The notes under the pieces: generated by a model
What the model saw: the letters and a program-made list of their open reading frames with translations, nothing else
Database searches by the model: none
What the model was told of the DNA's origin: nothing
Source of the DNA: Streptomyces lanatus
Lineage (GTDB): Bacteria; Actinomycetota; Actinomycetes; Streptomycetales; Streptomycetaceae
DNA length: 64,000 nucleotides
Assembly: GCF_014655715.1 (NCBI RefSeq)
Contig: NZ_BNBM01000004.1
Span: 595,678-659,677, forward strand
Reading direction: 5' to 3'
Position numbers and translations under genes: made by a program
Shown here: positions 50,960-59,731 of the stretch, in pieces
Layout of the letters: every line of letters begins with the position of its first letter
Numbering within the stretch: position 1 is the first letter of the stretch

Positions 50960-51130
50960 CCGTGCGACGAGCGCCATGCCCGGCATGGCCCTTGCACGGC
51001 CACCGGATGACGTGCACGGTGCCGGCGCGCGAGACGCCGAGGCATTTTCCGGTGTTGCGGCTGCCCAGGCTGCAGTAGCCGTCGCCCGCGCCGCCGACCC
51101 AGAAGCTGCCGGGCCATCCGGCCCAGCCGC
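50960..51130 (-). pseudogene. Possible Ricin-type lectin domain fragment
   Basis: The minus strand reads GYCSLGSRNTGKCLGVSRAG then TVHVIRWPCKGHA, resembling one repeat of a Ricin B trefoil (SGKCLDV, QxW regions) as in GH29, GH62 and GH97 of this cluster. No start, no catalytic domain and no second clean repeat follow. The 468-base gap 50822-51289 holds this, the hairpin and nothing else recognised. Confidence 0.35.
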
Positions 51131-51289
51131 AGATCACGGCGGCGTTCGCAGCGGCCGACCGAGCGCGGAATCTGGTCGAGACGGACAGGACTGGTTCACC
51201 CATCCTCAGCCGTGACCGCCCGACGACACCGCGGCCAGCCCGCTCACCCCTTGGCGAGCAGGCTTCGCGGGCTTCCGCGGCGTGTTGCG

Positions 51290-52666
51290 TCAGTACCAGA
51301 TGGAGAACGTGGCGTCGGCCTTGCCGACGGCGGTGGAGATCGGGTCGATGCGCAGCTGGTGGTTGTAGTGCCGGATGTAGCGGTCCGGGTGGTTGTGAGA
51401 GCGGAACGACGACCAGGACGGGTCGGCGAGCCCGGCGATCCTGTGGAAGGTGGCGTCCTGGGCGAACCTCGTGGTGCCGTCGTTGATGTCCAGTCGCAGC
51501 TGGTAGTAGGCGTGCCGAAGGTAGCGGGTCGGCTGGTTGACGGACTGGAAGGAGACGCCGGAGGAGTCGGCCAGCCCCGGTACCAACTTCCATTGCGAGT
51601 CGGTGTAGGGGTCGAAGGGGTACGGGTCGATGCGGCCGAGGTGGTCGGCGTGCCGCCAGTATCTGTCCGGGAAGTTATAGGACTTCAGCCGGTTCCAGGC
51701 GGGCTTGCCCCACTTGGCGACCACGTTGTCGTAGACCGTCTGAGGGATCGGCTTGATGTCGGCGTGCTTGGAGTTCAGCGGCTGGGTGTAGACGCGCCGG
51801 TCGGTGGCGGTCCAGTTGCCGGTGGAGAGGTCGCTGGTCTGCCAGGTGTAGAACAGCGCGTTGGCGTCGCCCCACAGGTACCAGGTGCCGGAAGCCTGGG
51901 CGAGGATCGGGCCCTCGATGCCTCCTTGCGGCGCCAGGCCCGAGGTGAAGACGGTGAAGCTGCCGCGATCGAGGGAGGCGGACCTCGCACCCACCAGGTT
52001 GTTGCGGGCCTTGAAGTACAGGTAGTTCACGCCGTTCACGTCCATGGCCAGGGAACCGTCGATCACGTCGTAGCCAGGGTCGAAGAAGACCTGTGGCGAC
52101 GTCACCGTGTGGAAATCCGTGGTGTAGTTCACCATGATCACGTTGTGTCCGCTGCTGTTGACGGCCGAGTAGATGATGGCGTACTGGCCCCGGGAGGCGT
52201 CCCAGAAGGCTTCGGGCGCCCAGCTGTGGGTGGCCATCGAGTGGAGTTTCAGCAGGCGGTAGTTGTCGAAGGAGCGCAGGTCTGCGGAGTCCCAGACGTG
52301 GATGACCTGGCTCTGCCTGGTCCAGTCGGTCCCCTTCAGGTTGGTCGCCATGACGACGAAGGTGCCATCCTGCTTGGGCAGGATGAAGGGGTCGCGCAGG
52401 CCGCCGTCGCCCCCGGTCGGGGTCACGACGGGGTTGTTCTGGTTCAGCGGCATCCACTGCAGCCCGTCGGTGCTGACCGCGAGGTGCAGGCCGTAGTCCG
52501 TGCCGAGGCCTCTCGGTGACTGGGTGAAGTAGGCCATGACGAACGGGGAGGCCGTCGCGGCGCTCGCGGACTGGCTACCGATGGTCAGCGCGCCGGTCAT
52601 GGACAGCGGCACGGCCGCGGCCATGCCGAGGACCAGTCGGCGTGACGGGAGGGGGGTTGCGCTCAT
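51290..52666 (-). CDS. Secreted GH43-type enzyme with AbfB domain, no. 2
   Basis: A 458-residue protein from ATG 52666 with a Tat-like signal (SRRLVLGMAAAVPLSMTG). The propeller at about 40-320 has GGLRDPFILPKQDG, DVIDGSLAMDVN and GGIEGPILAQ in the positions of the GH43 acidic triad, and HSWAPEAFWD as the central blade motif. AbfB domain (about 325-458): SYNFPDRYWRHADHLGRIDP and SFRSHNHPDRYIRHYNHQLRIDP. It is clearly different from the flanking duplicate pair. Presumed arabinofuranosidase or arabinanase on extracellular arabinan. Confidence 0.85.
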   Translation of the reverse strand: MSATPLPSRRLVLGMAAAVPLSMTGALTIGSQSASAATASPFVMAYFTQSPRGLGTDYGLHLAVSTDGLQWMPLNQNNPVVTPTGGDGGLRDPFILPKQDGTFVVMATNLKGTDWTRQSQVIHVWDSADLRSFDNYRLLKLHSMATHSWAPEAFWDASRGQYAIIYSAVNSSGHNVIMVNYTTDFHTVTSPQVFFDPGYDVIDGSLAMDVNGVNYLYFKARNNLVGARSASLDRGSFTVFTSGLAPQGGIEGPILAQASGTWYLWGDANALFYTWQTSDLSTGNWTATDRRVYTQPLNSKHADIKPIPQTVYDNVVAKWGKPAWNRLKSYNFPDRYWRHADHLGRIDPYPFDPYTDSQWKLVPGLADSSGVSFQSVNQPTRYLRHAYYQLRLDINDGTTRFAQDATFHRIAGLADPSWSSFRSHNHPDRYIRHYNHQLRIDPISTAVGKADATFSIWY

Positions 52667-52733
52667 CCGTGACTCCAAGGTGTGCGGAAGGCCGGGAGGT
52701 GGTCGCATCGCAAGGCGACCTTGGTTGATGTGT

Positions 52734-52748
52734 CGAACGCGTCGTTCG
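52734..52748. promoter_or_regulatory. CGAACG-N3-CGTTCG element upstream of GH43 no. 2
   Basis: CGAACGCGTCGTTCG, 68 bases before the start. The spacing is slightly longer than in the other copies when counted as CGAAC/GTTCG. The rest of the gap 52667-53123 has no supported gene. Confidence 0.45.
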
Positions 52749-53123
52749 GTTAAGTGATCGGAGGCCAGAACGGTGAACGCGGGGCATCTCGTCCTGTCAG
52801 CATGTGTCAGGGGCCGCTGTCGGCAGGCAGAACAAGAATCGACGCCGGACAGGGGCGGATGCCGCGCGGAAAGGGCTTCGCAGGAACGGTCGCCAGCCGT
52901 CCGCGGGACCACAGGGCCCACTGCCGGCGTACTACCGCCACAGGGTGCGGCCCTCTTCTGAAGCGAAGAACTCGGATCGAACGGTCAGTCCGAATTCGGT
53001 TTGGTCGGGGCCGGCGTCGAGTCGTTCGTGCTCCTGAGCGGTGTGGTAACCGCCCAGTGAGCAGCGGCCTCGTGGCGAGGACGGGGCTGGAGTTCGTGGT
53101 CGGCGGTACAGGTCGGCGGCGGG

Positions 53124-54551
53124 TCAGCTCGTCACACGGAAGGTGGCGTCACTGCGGCCGGTCGCGTTGGTGATCGGGTCGAGGCGCAGCTGGTAGGCGT
53201 AGTGGCGGATGTAACGGTCGGGATGGTTGTACGACTGGAACGACGACCAGCTCGAGTCGGCGAGGCCCGCGGTCTTGCGGAAGGTTGCGTCCTGGGCGAA
53301 CTGGCTGCTTCCGTCGTTGCGGACCAGCTGGAAGTCGTAGTTGAAGTGGCGCAGGAAGTACCCGGGCATGTTCACCGACTCGAAGGAGACGGTGCCGGTG
53401 CCTGTCAGACCGGGCCGCAGCCGGAACTGGGCGTCGGCGGCGGGGCTGACATCGGGGTCGATGCGTACGTCGAGGTTGGTGTGGCGCACGTACCGGTCCT
53501 GGAAGTTGAACGACTGGAGCCGCTGGGCCGGGGTGTTGGGCCAGCGGGCGAGCACGCGGCTCTCCTCGGCGGCCATGAGGGGCGTGATCGCGCCGTGGCG
53601 CTTCGGGGTGCCGCCCATGTCGTAGCTGACCGCATCCTGCAGCCGGTAGGAGCTGACGCTGAACGGGTCGGTCGTCAGGATCGGCCTGTACTCGCGTACG
53701 CCTTGCGGGTTGTTGTAGTCGATGTAGAGGGCCCATTCATTGCGGTCTCGGAACTTCATCCAGGCCGGGCCTTCGACCACATTGCCGGTGAGGCCGATGC
53801 TGGCGAGGTTGCCGAGGTTGGTCCACGTCCCCAGGATCGAGTTGGTGCCCTCGACCGTGTTCTGGCCGTCGCCGGAGACCCGCACGTAGCGGTAAGCGCC
53901 GGCACCGGAAGGCACTTCGGTCATCTGGGTGTCGACGACCGGCGTGCTGCCCGGGGGGTCGATCCAGATCTGCGGGGTGGTGATGGTGCGGAAGTCCTTG
54001 GTGCGGGCGGCGTAGATGCGGTACTTGAACACGCCGTTCACCGTGGCGTTCGTCGCCCAGTACAGGACGTAGTCGTTGGTCTCGGGGTTCCAGATCGCCT
54101 CCGGCGCCCACGCGTTCTTTCCGCCGGGGATCAGCCCGGCGGCGCTGAGCAGCCATGGCTTCGACCAGTTCACCAGGTCGGTCGACTCCCACACCACGAA
54201 GTTGGGGCTGCCGTTGGTGTACGTCGAGCCGCAGCGGATACACAGATCGGTCGCGACGATCCAGTACTTGCTCCCGTCGGGAGAGCGCACCAGCGCGGGG
54301 TCGCGCACCCCTTTCGTGCCGATGGTGGAGTTCAGGACCGGCGCTCCGCCGTTGAGGTCGTTCCAGTGCATGCCGTCGGTGCTGTGTGCGAGGTACAGCA
54401 TCTGACCGGTCGCGGAGTCGCCGGTGAAGTGCACCATCAGGTAACCGGGGTCGGCGGCGGCCGCCCGCTCGGGTGCGGCGAGGGTTTGGGAGGTGAGGAG
54501 CAGGCCGACGGCGACAAGTATCGCCGCCAGCCGGGAGAGAACCACGGACAT
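53124..54551 (-). CDS. Secreted GH43 arabinosidase-type enzyme with AbfB domain, no. 3 (duplicate of no. 1)
   Basis: A 475-residue protein from ATG 54551 with AGGAG six bases upstream; an ATG two codons earlier would overlap that site. Signal peptide, propeller (KGVRDPALVRSPDG, PVVDTQMTEVP, VVEGPAWMKF) and AbfB domain (SFNFQDRYVRHTNLDVRIDP, SFQSYNHPDRYIRHYAYQLRLDP) line up with GH43 no. 1 throughout, with many identical runs. The genes have opposite orientation, and the upstream element is also shared. The central region differs most (YNNPQGVREYRPI versus YASRGGYMPV), possibly reflecting altered specificity. Confidence 0.88.
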   Translation of the reverse strand: MSVVLSRLAAILVAVGLLLTSQTLAAPERAAAADPGYLMVHFTGDSATGQMLYLAHSTDGMHWNDLNGGAPVLNSTIGTKGVRDPALVRSPDGSKYWIVATDLCIRCGSTYTNGSPNFVVWESTDLVNWSKPWLLSAAGLIPGGKNAWAPEAIWNPETNDYVLYWATNATVNGVFKYRIYAARTKDFRTITTPQIWIDPPGSTPVVDTQMTEVPSGAGAYRYVRVSGDGQNTVEGTNSILGTWTNLGNLASIGLTGNVVEGPAWMKFRDRNEWALYIDYNNPQGVREYRPILTTDPFSVSSYRLQDAVSYDMGGTPKRHGAITPLMAAEESRVLARWPNTPAQRLQSFNFQDRYVRHTNLDVRIDPDVSPAADAQFRLRPGLTGTGTVSFESVNMPGYFLRHFNYDFQLVRNDGSSQFAQDATFRKTAGLADSSWSSFQSYNHPDRYIRHYAYQLRLDPITNATGRSDATFRVTS

Positions 54552-54727
54552 GCACATCTCCTGTCGTTCTGCAGGTGCCACCGTCGATAGGAGGGGGAGA
54601 GCGGGTGGCAGGGGAAAGCTCGGTCTCGGTGTGGGCGGGACAGGGCCGGTCACCGCACCGTGCTCATGGCCGGGGGAAGCGGCGCCGTAGCCAACTCGGT
54701 TTCCGGCCAGCCGAGTTGTCGGTATAT

Positions 54728-54740
54728 CGAACAGCGTTCG
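54728..54740. promoter_or_regulatory. CGAAC-N3-GTTCG element upstream of GH43 no. 3
   Basis: CGAACAGCGTTCG; on the gene strand it reads CGAACGCTGTTCG followed by ATATACCG, matching the element of the duplicate gene. It lies 177 bases before the start. Confidence 0.5.
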
Positions 54741-55082
54741 CAGCGTCGACAGACGTTAAGTGGAGGAAACAAAGAGCGTCAATACATCCGACATCAGCAT
54801 CCCCACATGCCGTTGCCGTCGGTGGGGTCAGCAGGATGGTGAACCGCCGGACGGGGAAAGCAAGTTCGGCCATCCCGCGCAGGTGGCGGCGAGTTCTCGC
54901 GTCAGGAGACGCGGGCGCCCGCCCGGCCCGCCAACTCTGCGACCACGTTGCAGAGTTGACCCGCCAGTCGGGTCGTGCGGCACTGATACCGGCAGTCGAG
55001 TACACCCAGCCGACGCCAAACATCCCACAAAAAACCCGGACGTAAGCCATAACCGTAGAGCAACTCCGGAATCTGGGGACCT

Positions 55083-55098
55083 ATCACTTGACAGTGAT
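55083..55098. promoter_or_regulatory. Inverted repeat before the GH97 gene
   Basis: ATCACT-TGAC-AGTGAT, about 85 bases upstream of the start, with TTGACA at its centre. Candidate operator over a -35 box; the -10 is unclear. Confidence 0.4.
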
Positions 55099-55182
55099 GG
55101 GATGTATAGGCAGTCTCCGTCCGACTCCCGGCGCGAGCGATACGCCGCGGAACACCTGCAACCACCTCCCCCGGAAGGCCGC

Positions 55183-57450
55183 ATGAAACTCCTACAACGA
55201 AGCGGGATCCGAATCGCGGGTACGGCCGCCGCCATCCTCGCCGGCGCAGGCTCGCTCACCGCGGTGCCCGCCTCCGCCGCCACCCCGGGAAACTGGACCT
55301 CGGTCCAGCCCGGCGTCGCCCAGACCGGCTGTGACGGCGTGCGCGCCACCGTGGCGCTCGACGCGAACGGCGCCCTCTCGCTCGGCGCGACCTGGAACTG
55401 CCGCCAGGCTCTGATACCCGCCCCGATCGGGTTGGTGACCAGCCAGGCCGACTTCACAACGGGACTGGAGTTCGTCAGACGCACCGATACACCCGTCTCG
55501 TACAACTACGAGGTCGAAGCGGGGAAGTCCCTCGTCCGGACCCGGTCCGCGACCGAGACGAGACTCGTGTTCGCGAAGGGCTCCGCGCAGATCACCGTCC
55601 ACGTCCGCACGTCCGCGGACGGTATGGCGCTGCGCTACGAGCTGCCGTCGGGCGCGACCGTGCTGCGCGAGGCGACATCGTTCGAGCTGCCGACCGATGC
55701 TCAGCTGTCCCGGCAGGTGTTCAGCCCCGATCACGAGAGGGGATATGTGACCTCCACGGTCGCCGACACCCCGTCGGCCTCCTACGACATGGGCATGTTC
55801 GCCCAACAGACCAACGGCGCCCGGGTGCTGCTCGCCGAGTCCGGTGTGGACGGTACCTACTCAGGTGGCTGGTTCACCCACACCCAGGGCACCGGCCGGT
55901 TCACCGTCGCGCTGGCCGACGCGCAGATCGTGCGACCCGGCGCGTTCAACACGGCGTGGCGCACCGCCACCATCGGCAGCACGGCGACGGTCGTGGAGTC
56001 CACGCTGGTCGACGATGTCGCGCCCGCGTCGAAGATCTCCGACACCTCCTGGATCAAGCCGGGTGTCGCCGCGTGGCCGTGGCTGGACGGCATGTGGAAC
56101 ACCCAGCGCGACCTGACCAAGCTCAAGCAGTGGGCCGACTACGCCTCCTCGCAGGGCTGGCCCTATCTCCTCGTGGACGACGGGTGGAAGGACAACCAGG
56201 CGATCATCCCCGAGCTCGTGGCCTACGCCCGGGACCGCGGCGTACGGATCATGCTCTGGTACCACTGGCAGGACCTGGACACCGCCGCCGAGCGGGAAGC
56301 CCAGTTCACCAAGATCACCGGGTGGGGTGTCGCCGGCGTCAAGATGGACTTCATGGGCTCCGAGACCCAGGCCCGTCAGCAGTGGTACGACGCGGCCCTG
56401 GCCGACACCGCCCGGTACAAGCTGATGGTCGACCTGCACGGCTCGCGCCTGTCCGTCGGTGTCCACCGCACCTGGCCGCACGTGCTGACCAATGAGGCTG
56501 TTCGCGGCGAGGAGTACCCCGGTGGCCGGGACATCGGGCACGTGGCCGCGCTCCCGTTCACCCGCGGCCTGCTGGGCCCGGCCGACTACTCACCGATGAG
56601 CTTCCAGCAGGACAACCCGAACAGCGACGCAGCCGAACTCGCCCTCGGCGTACTCCTGGACAGCGGCATCATGCTGCCCGGCAGCCGCATCTCGGACTAC
56701 CAGGCCCGGCCCGAGGCACAGCGGTGGCTGCGCATGCTGCCGACGGTGTGGGACGAGACGAAGTACGTCTCGGGCGACCCGCTCACCGGAGGGGTCATCG
56801 CCCGCCGCAGCGGCGACCGCTGGTTCGTCGGGGCTCTCAGGCGCGGCGGCGCCACCACCATCAGCTACCCGACCACCTTCCTCGGTTCCGGTACCTGGCA
56901 CGCGGAGATCACCACCGACGGCTCAGGCGGTCTGACCCGCACCAGCAAGGTCATCCAGGCTGGTGACACACTCAGCGTCCCGGCGGTCGCGGGCGGCGGC
57001 CATGCGGTCAGACTGACCAAGGTCCCGGTCATCCCGACCGGGAACCGCACAGTGACCATCGCCGGCAGCAGCCACGTACTCGACGTGCAGAGCAGAAGCG
57101 TCGCGAACGACGCCCCGATCATCCGCTGGCCCAGCACCGGCGGCACCAACCAACGCTTCGCGTTCGTACCTCTCGGCGACGGATACACGCGGATCGTCAA
57201 CCAGGAGAGTGGCAAGGACGTCGTCATCAGGTCGGCCTCCCGCGACGCGGGCGCGAAGGCCATCCAGTACACGTACGAAGCCAACGCGAACACCAACGAC
57301 GAATGGCTGGCGGAGGACGCGGGCAACGGCCGTATCCGGCTCCTCAACCGCCACAGCGGTCTCTACCTCACCGCGAGCGGCGCCCAGGGCGACCAGTTGG
57401 AGCAACGCCCGTTCGACGGCGCCGCCCACCAGATGTTCACCGTCTCCTGA
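55183..57450 (+). CDS. Secreted GH97 glycoside hydrolase with C-terminal Ricin-type domain
   Basis: A 755-residue protein from ATG 55183 (GGAAGG upstream) with a signal peptide ending near ASAA. GH97 N-terminal beta-sandwich (about 35-290), then a TIM barrel with YLLVDDGWKDN, IMLWYHWQDLD and GVAGVKMDFMGSETQ, and a C-terminal beta domain. The Asp in VKMDFMGSETQ is where retaining GH97 enzymes (alpha-galactosidase type) have their nucleophile. The last ~140 residues (TIAGSSHVLDVQSRS, NQRFAFVPLG) are Ricin-like. Likely an alpha-galactosidase or beta-L-arabinopyranosidase on plant polysaccharide; specificity inferred. Confidence 0.85.
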   Translation: MKLLQRSGIRIAGTAAAILAGAGSLTAVPASAATPGNWTSVQPGVAQTGCDGVRATVALDANGALSLGATWNCRQALIPAPIGLVTSQADFTTGLEFVRRTDTPVSYNYEVEAGKSLVRTRSATETRLVFAKGSAQITVHVRTSADGMALRYELPSGATVLREATSFELPTDAQLSRQVFSPDHERGYVTSTVADTPSASYDMGMFAQQTNGARVLLAESGVDGTYSGGWFTHTQGTGRFTVALADAQIVRPGAFNTAWRTATIGSTATVVESTLVDDVAPASKISDTSWIKPGVAAWPWLDGMWNTQRDLTKLKQWADYASSQGWPYLLVDDGWKDNQAIIPELVAYARDRGVRIMLWYHWQDLDTAAEREAQFTKITGWGVAGVKMDFMGSETQARQQWYDAALADTARYKLMVDLHGSRLSVGVHRTWPHVLTNEAVRGEEYPGGRDIGHVAALPFTRGLLGPADYSPMSFQQDNPNSDAAELALGVLLDSGIMLPGSRISDYQARPEAQRWLRMLPTVWDETKYVSGDPLTGGVIARRSGDRWFVGALRRGGATTISYPTTFLGSGTWHAEITTDGSGGLTRTSKVIQAGDTLSVPAVAGGGHAVRLTKVPVIPTGNRTVTIAGSSHVLDVQSRSVANDAPIIRWPSTGGTNQRFAFVPLGDGYTRIVNQESGKDVVIRSASRDAGAKAIQYTYEANANTNDEWLAEDAGNGRIRLLNRHSGLYLTASGAQGDQLEQRPFDGAAHQMFTVS

Positions 57451-57500
57451 CGCCGCTGAACGAGACGGTCATTCAGCCGTAGCGCCGGGCCAGAACTCTG

Positions 57501-57547
57501 CGCCATCACCGGGGCCGTGGTCGAGGGCCGCGGCCCCGGTGATGGCG
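57501..57547 (+). terminator. Strong hairpin after GH97
   Basis: CGCCATCACCGGGGCC (57501-57516) pairs perfectly with 57532-57547; one more base pair can form inside. Confidence 0.8.
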
Positions 57548-57635
57548 GCTGTGCGCCAGGACGCTCAGCGCCCACCAGTGCGGTGACAGGGGATTCCTTC
57601 CGGTGGCAGGACCGCTCTCGCACGCGGATGTCCGG

Positions 57636-57682
57636 CATTCCGAACGCACGTCATTACCGAACGCACGTCGATATGCGGAATG
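57636..57682. promoter_or_regulatory. Repeated CGAACGCACGTC element upstream of GH43 no. 4
   Basis: CGAACGCACGTC occurs at 57641-57652 and 57658-57669 (17-bp period); the second runs on as GATATGCGG, like the CGAAC-n-GTTCG-ATAT element of the other GH43 genes. Flanking CATTCCG and CGGAATG (57636, 57676) make an outer dyad. It lies in the gene-free gap 57451-57919, where GTTCGTAATATCGGAC (57844-57859) is a further half-match. Confidence 0.45.
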
Positions 57683-57919
57683 GCTGCCTGAACACAAAGG
57701 TCGCCCCACGCGGAAGCCAACGCATGTGACAGCGCGGCCTTTTGCGTTATCGGGCGGTGCGAGCCGTACCGGAAACGGAACCCGCCGGAAACATTGACGG
57801 AACCACGGCTCAAATCTATCTTCTGCTCGAAGTGCCGCACACCGTTCGTAATATCGGACAGTTACGCCGCCTCGCCAAGGCGATCGGCTATGCGGACGGG
57901 CCGGTTCCTGGAGGAAGAG

Positions 57920-59278
57920 TTGAACAGAACCGTGAGAACGCTGCTCGCCCTGCTGGGCCCGCTGTTGCCGGTCCTGCTGGGTGGCGCCGTCTTTCAGGGC
58001 ACCGCCTCCGCCGCCACCCCACCGGCCGGGCAGGCGACGCGGTACACGATGACCGCGTTCACCAACAGCAGTGAGTCGAACCTGTACGTGTACGACTCGC
58101 CGGACGCCACCGGCTACACCCTCCGCAAAGGCCCCGCCTACACCCCGCCGTCCGGGCTGATCCGGGACCCCAGCATCTTCAAGCACACGGACGGCTACTA
58201 CTACCTCACTTACACCACCAACTGGACCGGGAACACGATCGGTTTCGCCCGGAGCACCGACCGGGTGAACTGGACGTTCCTGTACAACTACACGATCCCG
58301 ATCAGCGGGCTGACCCGCACCTGGGCACCCGAGTGGTTCATCGACACCGACGGCAGCGTCAACATCATCATGTCGCTGACGGCCGCGAGCACCGCCACCC
58401 ACTTCACCCCCTACAAGATCACGGCGACCAACTCCGCACTGACCGCCTGGTCGACGCCCACCCAGCTGTCCGGCATCGGCCCGAACTACATCGACACCTT
58501 CATCGTCAAGGTCGGCTCCACCTACCACGCGTTCACCAAGAACGAGACGACGAAGTACATCGAATACGCCACCGCCTCCAGCCTCACCGGCCCCTACACC
58601 ATCCGGAAGACGGGCAACTGGGCCGGATTCGGCGACTGGGTCGAAGGCCCGGCCCTGGTCCAGCTCGACAACGGCGGCTGGCGCATCTACTACGACGGCT
58701 ACCGCGCCGGGAAGTACTGGTACAGCGACAGCTACGACAACTTCGCCACCTGGACCACGCCCGCCGAGCTAACCGGGCTCACAGGCTTCGCGCGTCACCT
58801 CACCGTGCTGAAGGAGACGGTCCCCGGCGGCGTCACCCTGCCCACCAACACCACCAGGTCACTGCAGTCGGCCAACTACCCCGACCGGTACGCCGTGGTG
58901 CGCTCCGACAGCCTCGGCCACATCGACCCGGTGAGCACCTCCAGCAGCACCGCCGTCAAGCAGAGCGCCACCTTCACCGTCGTACCCGGCCTCGCCGACG
59001 CCAACTGCTACTCCTTCCGCCACTCCTCCGGCCGCTATCTGCGCCACTGGGACTACCGGATCCGCTTCGACAGCAGCAACGGCACCGACACCTTCAACAA
59101 AGACGCCACCTACTGCGCCCGCCCCGGCAGCACATCCGGTTCCGTCCGCCTGGAGTCGTACAACTACCCCGGCCGCTACATCCGCCACTACAACTACGCA
59201 CTGCGCGTGGACCCCCACCAGAACACGGACACGTTCCGAGCCGACAGCTCCTTCACGGTGGTCAGCCCCTGGACCTGA
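57920..59278 (+). CDS. Secreted GH43 enzyme with AbfB domain, no. 4
   Basis: A 452-residue protein from TTG 57920 with GAGGAAG upstream; an ATG at 57893 would give a poorer signal peptide. Signal LLALLGPLLPVLLGGAVFQGTASA. The GH43 propeller has textbook positions: base Asp in GLIRDPSIFKHTDGYYYL, Asp in YIDTFIVKVG, acid Glu in DWVEGPALVQ. AbfB domain from about residue 315 with SANYPDRYAVVRSDSLGHIDP and ESYNYPGRYIRHYNYALRVDP. Probable exo-arabinanase/arabinofuranosidase. It is not a close copy of the other three. Confidence 0.9.
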   Translation: MNRTVRTLLALLGPLLPVLLGGAVFQGTASAATPPAGQATRYTMTAFTNSSESNLYVYDSPDATGYTLRKGPAYTPPSGLIRDPSIFKHTDGYYYLTYTTNWTGNTIGFARSTDRVNWTFLYNYTIPISGLTRTWAPEWFIDTDGSVNIIMSLTAASTATHFTPYKITATNSALTAWSTPTQLSGIGPNYIDTFIVKVGSTYHAFTKNETTKYIEYATASSLTGPYTIRKTGNWAGFGDWVEGPALVQLDNGGWRIYYDGYRAGKYWYSDSYDNFATWTTPAELTGLTGFARHLTVLKETVPGGVTLPTNTTRSLQSANYPDRYAVVRSDSLGHIDPVSTSSSTAVKQSATFTVVPGLADANCYSFRHSSGRYLRHWDYRIRFDSSNGTDTFNKDATYCARPGSTSGSVRLESYNYPGRYIRHYNYALRVDPHQNTDTFRADSSFTVVSPWT

Positions 59279-59292
59279 CCTGACCTGACCTG
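59273..59292. repeat. Four-copy ACCTG microsatellite
   Basis: ACCTG four times in a row, spanning the stop codon of GH43 no. 4. Slippage here would only alter the last residue or the 3' untranslated region. Confidence 0.8.
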
Positions 59293-59310
59293 TCCGCCCC
59301 ACCCCCTGCA

Positions 59311-59341
59311 GAGCCGTCGCGGCTCCGACCCGCGGCGGCTC
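59311..59341 (+). terminator. Hairpin after GH43 no. 4
   Basis: GAGCCGTCGCGG pairs with CCGCGGCGGCTC (one G-U pair) around a 7-base loop, 33 bases after the stop. Confidence 0.7.
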
Positions 59342-59525
59342 GGCCTTCACTCACTCCGCACGCGGCCACAGGACGGCCAACGGCACCTCTCGTACATCCA
59401 ATGTCTGGCTCGAAGTCAGGGCGATGGCCGGACACAATCGACAGCATCCAAGCATTTCATGTCGCAAGACTAGACAGAGGCAACGTTCGTATCCGTTAAT
59501 CCATCCCATGTATGAGTGGAGAGGG

Positions 59526-59557
59526 TCGATGGGGCCGAGACTCGATGGGCCCGAGAC
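59526..59557. repeat. Tandem 16-bp repeat upstream of GH127
   Basis: Two adjacent copies of TCGATGGGGCCGAGAC (second with one change), 59526-59541 and 59542-59557. It precedes the GH127 fragment described next. Confidence 0.7.
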
Positions 59558-59606
59558 TCCTGGCGCCCCCAGGCCTCCTTGCACGGCCGGCTGCGATGAC
59601 AACGCC

Positions 59607-59660
59607 CTGCTGGACGTATGGCGCCACATCGGCAGCAGACAAACCCGTGATGTGCCGCAC
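59607..59660 (+). pseudogene. Duplicated GH127 gene fragment
   Basis: Bases 59607-59638 are identical to 60307-60338 inside the GH127 gene (encoding LLDVWRHIGS), and about 15 of the next 22 also match. The spacing is exactly 700 bases. It is a leftover of a second GH127 copy or of a local duplication. Flanking sequence does not match. Confidence 0.7.
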
Positions 59661-59731
59661 CCGACTCCGGGACATGCGAGCGAACGCACCGACGACCGAA
59701 CAGTCGCTCTCCTCATACCGAAAGGTTCAAG

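Larger units (their letters stand above)
54552..55182. other. Divergent promoter region between GH43 no. 3 and GH97
   Basis: A gene-free 631-base region. It holds the CGAAC-N3-GTTCG element at 54728 and an ATCACT-N4-AGTGAT inverted repeat at 55083-55098 that overlaps a TTGACA hexamer. No RNA gene or ORF with coding bias was found; the frames crossing it are mirror translations. Confidence 0.5.

Noticed and set aside
52754..53173. Plus-strand frames between two minus-strand GH43 genes
   Set aside because: Arg/Gly-rich, overlap the GH43 no. 3 end and have no start signal or domain.
57603..57797. Small plus-strand ORFs in the gap before GH43 no. 4
   Set aside because: They run through the repeated CGAACGCACGTC element, lack codon bias and have no RBS.
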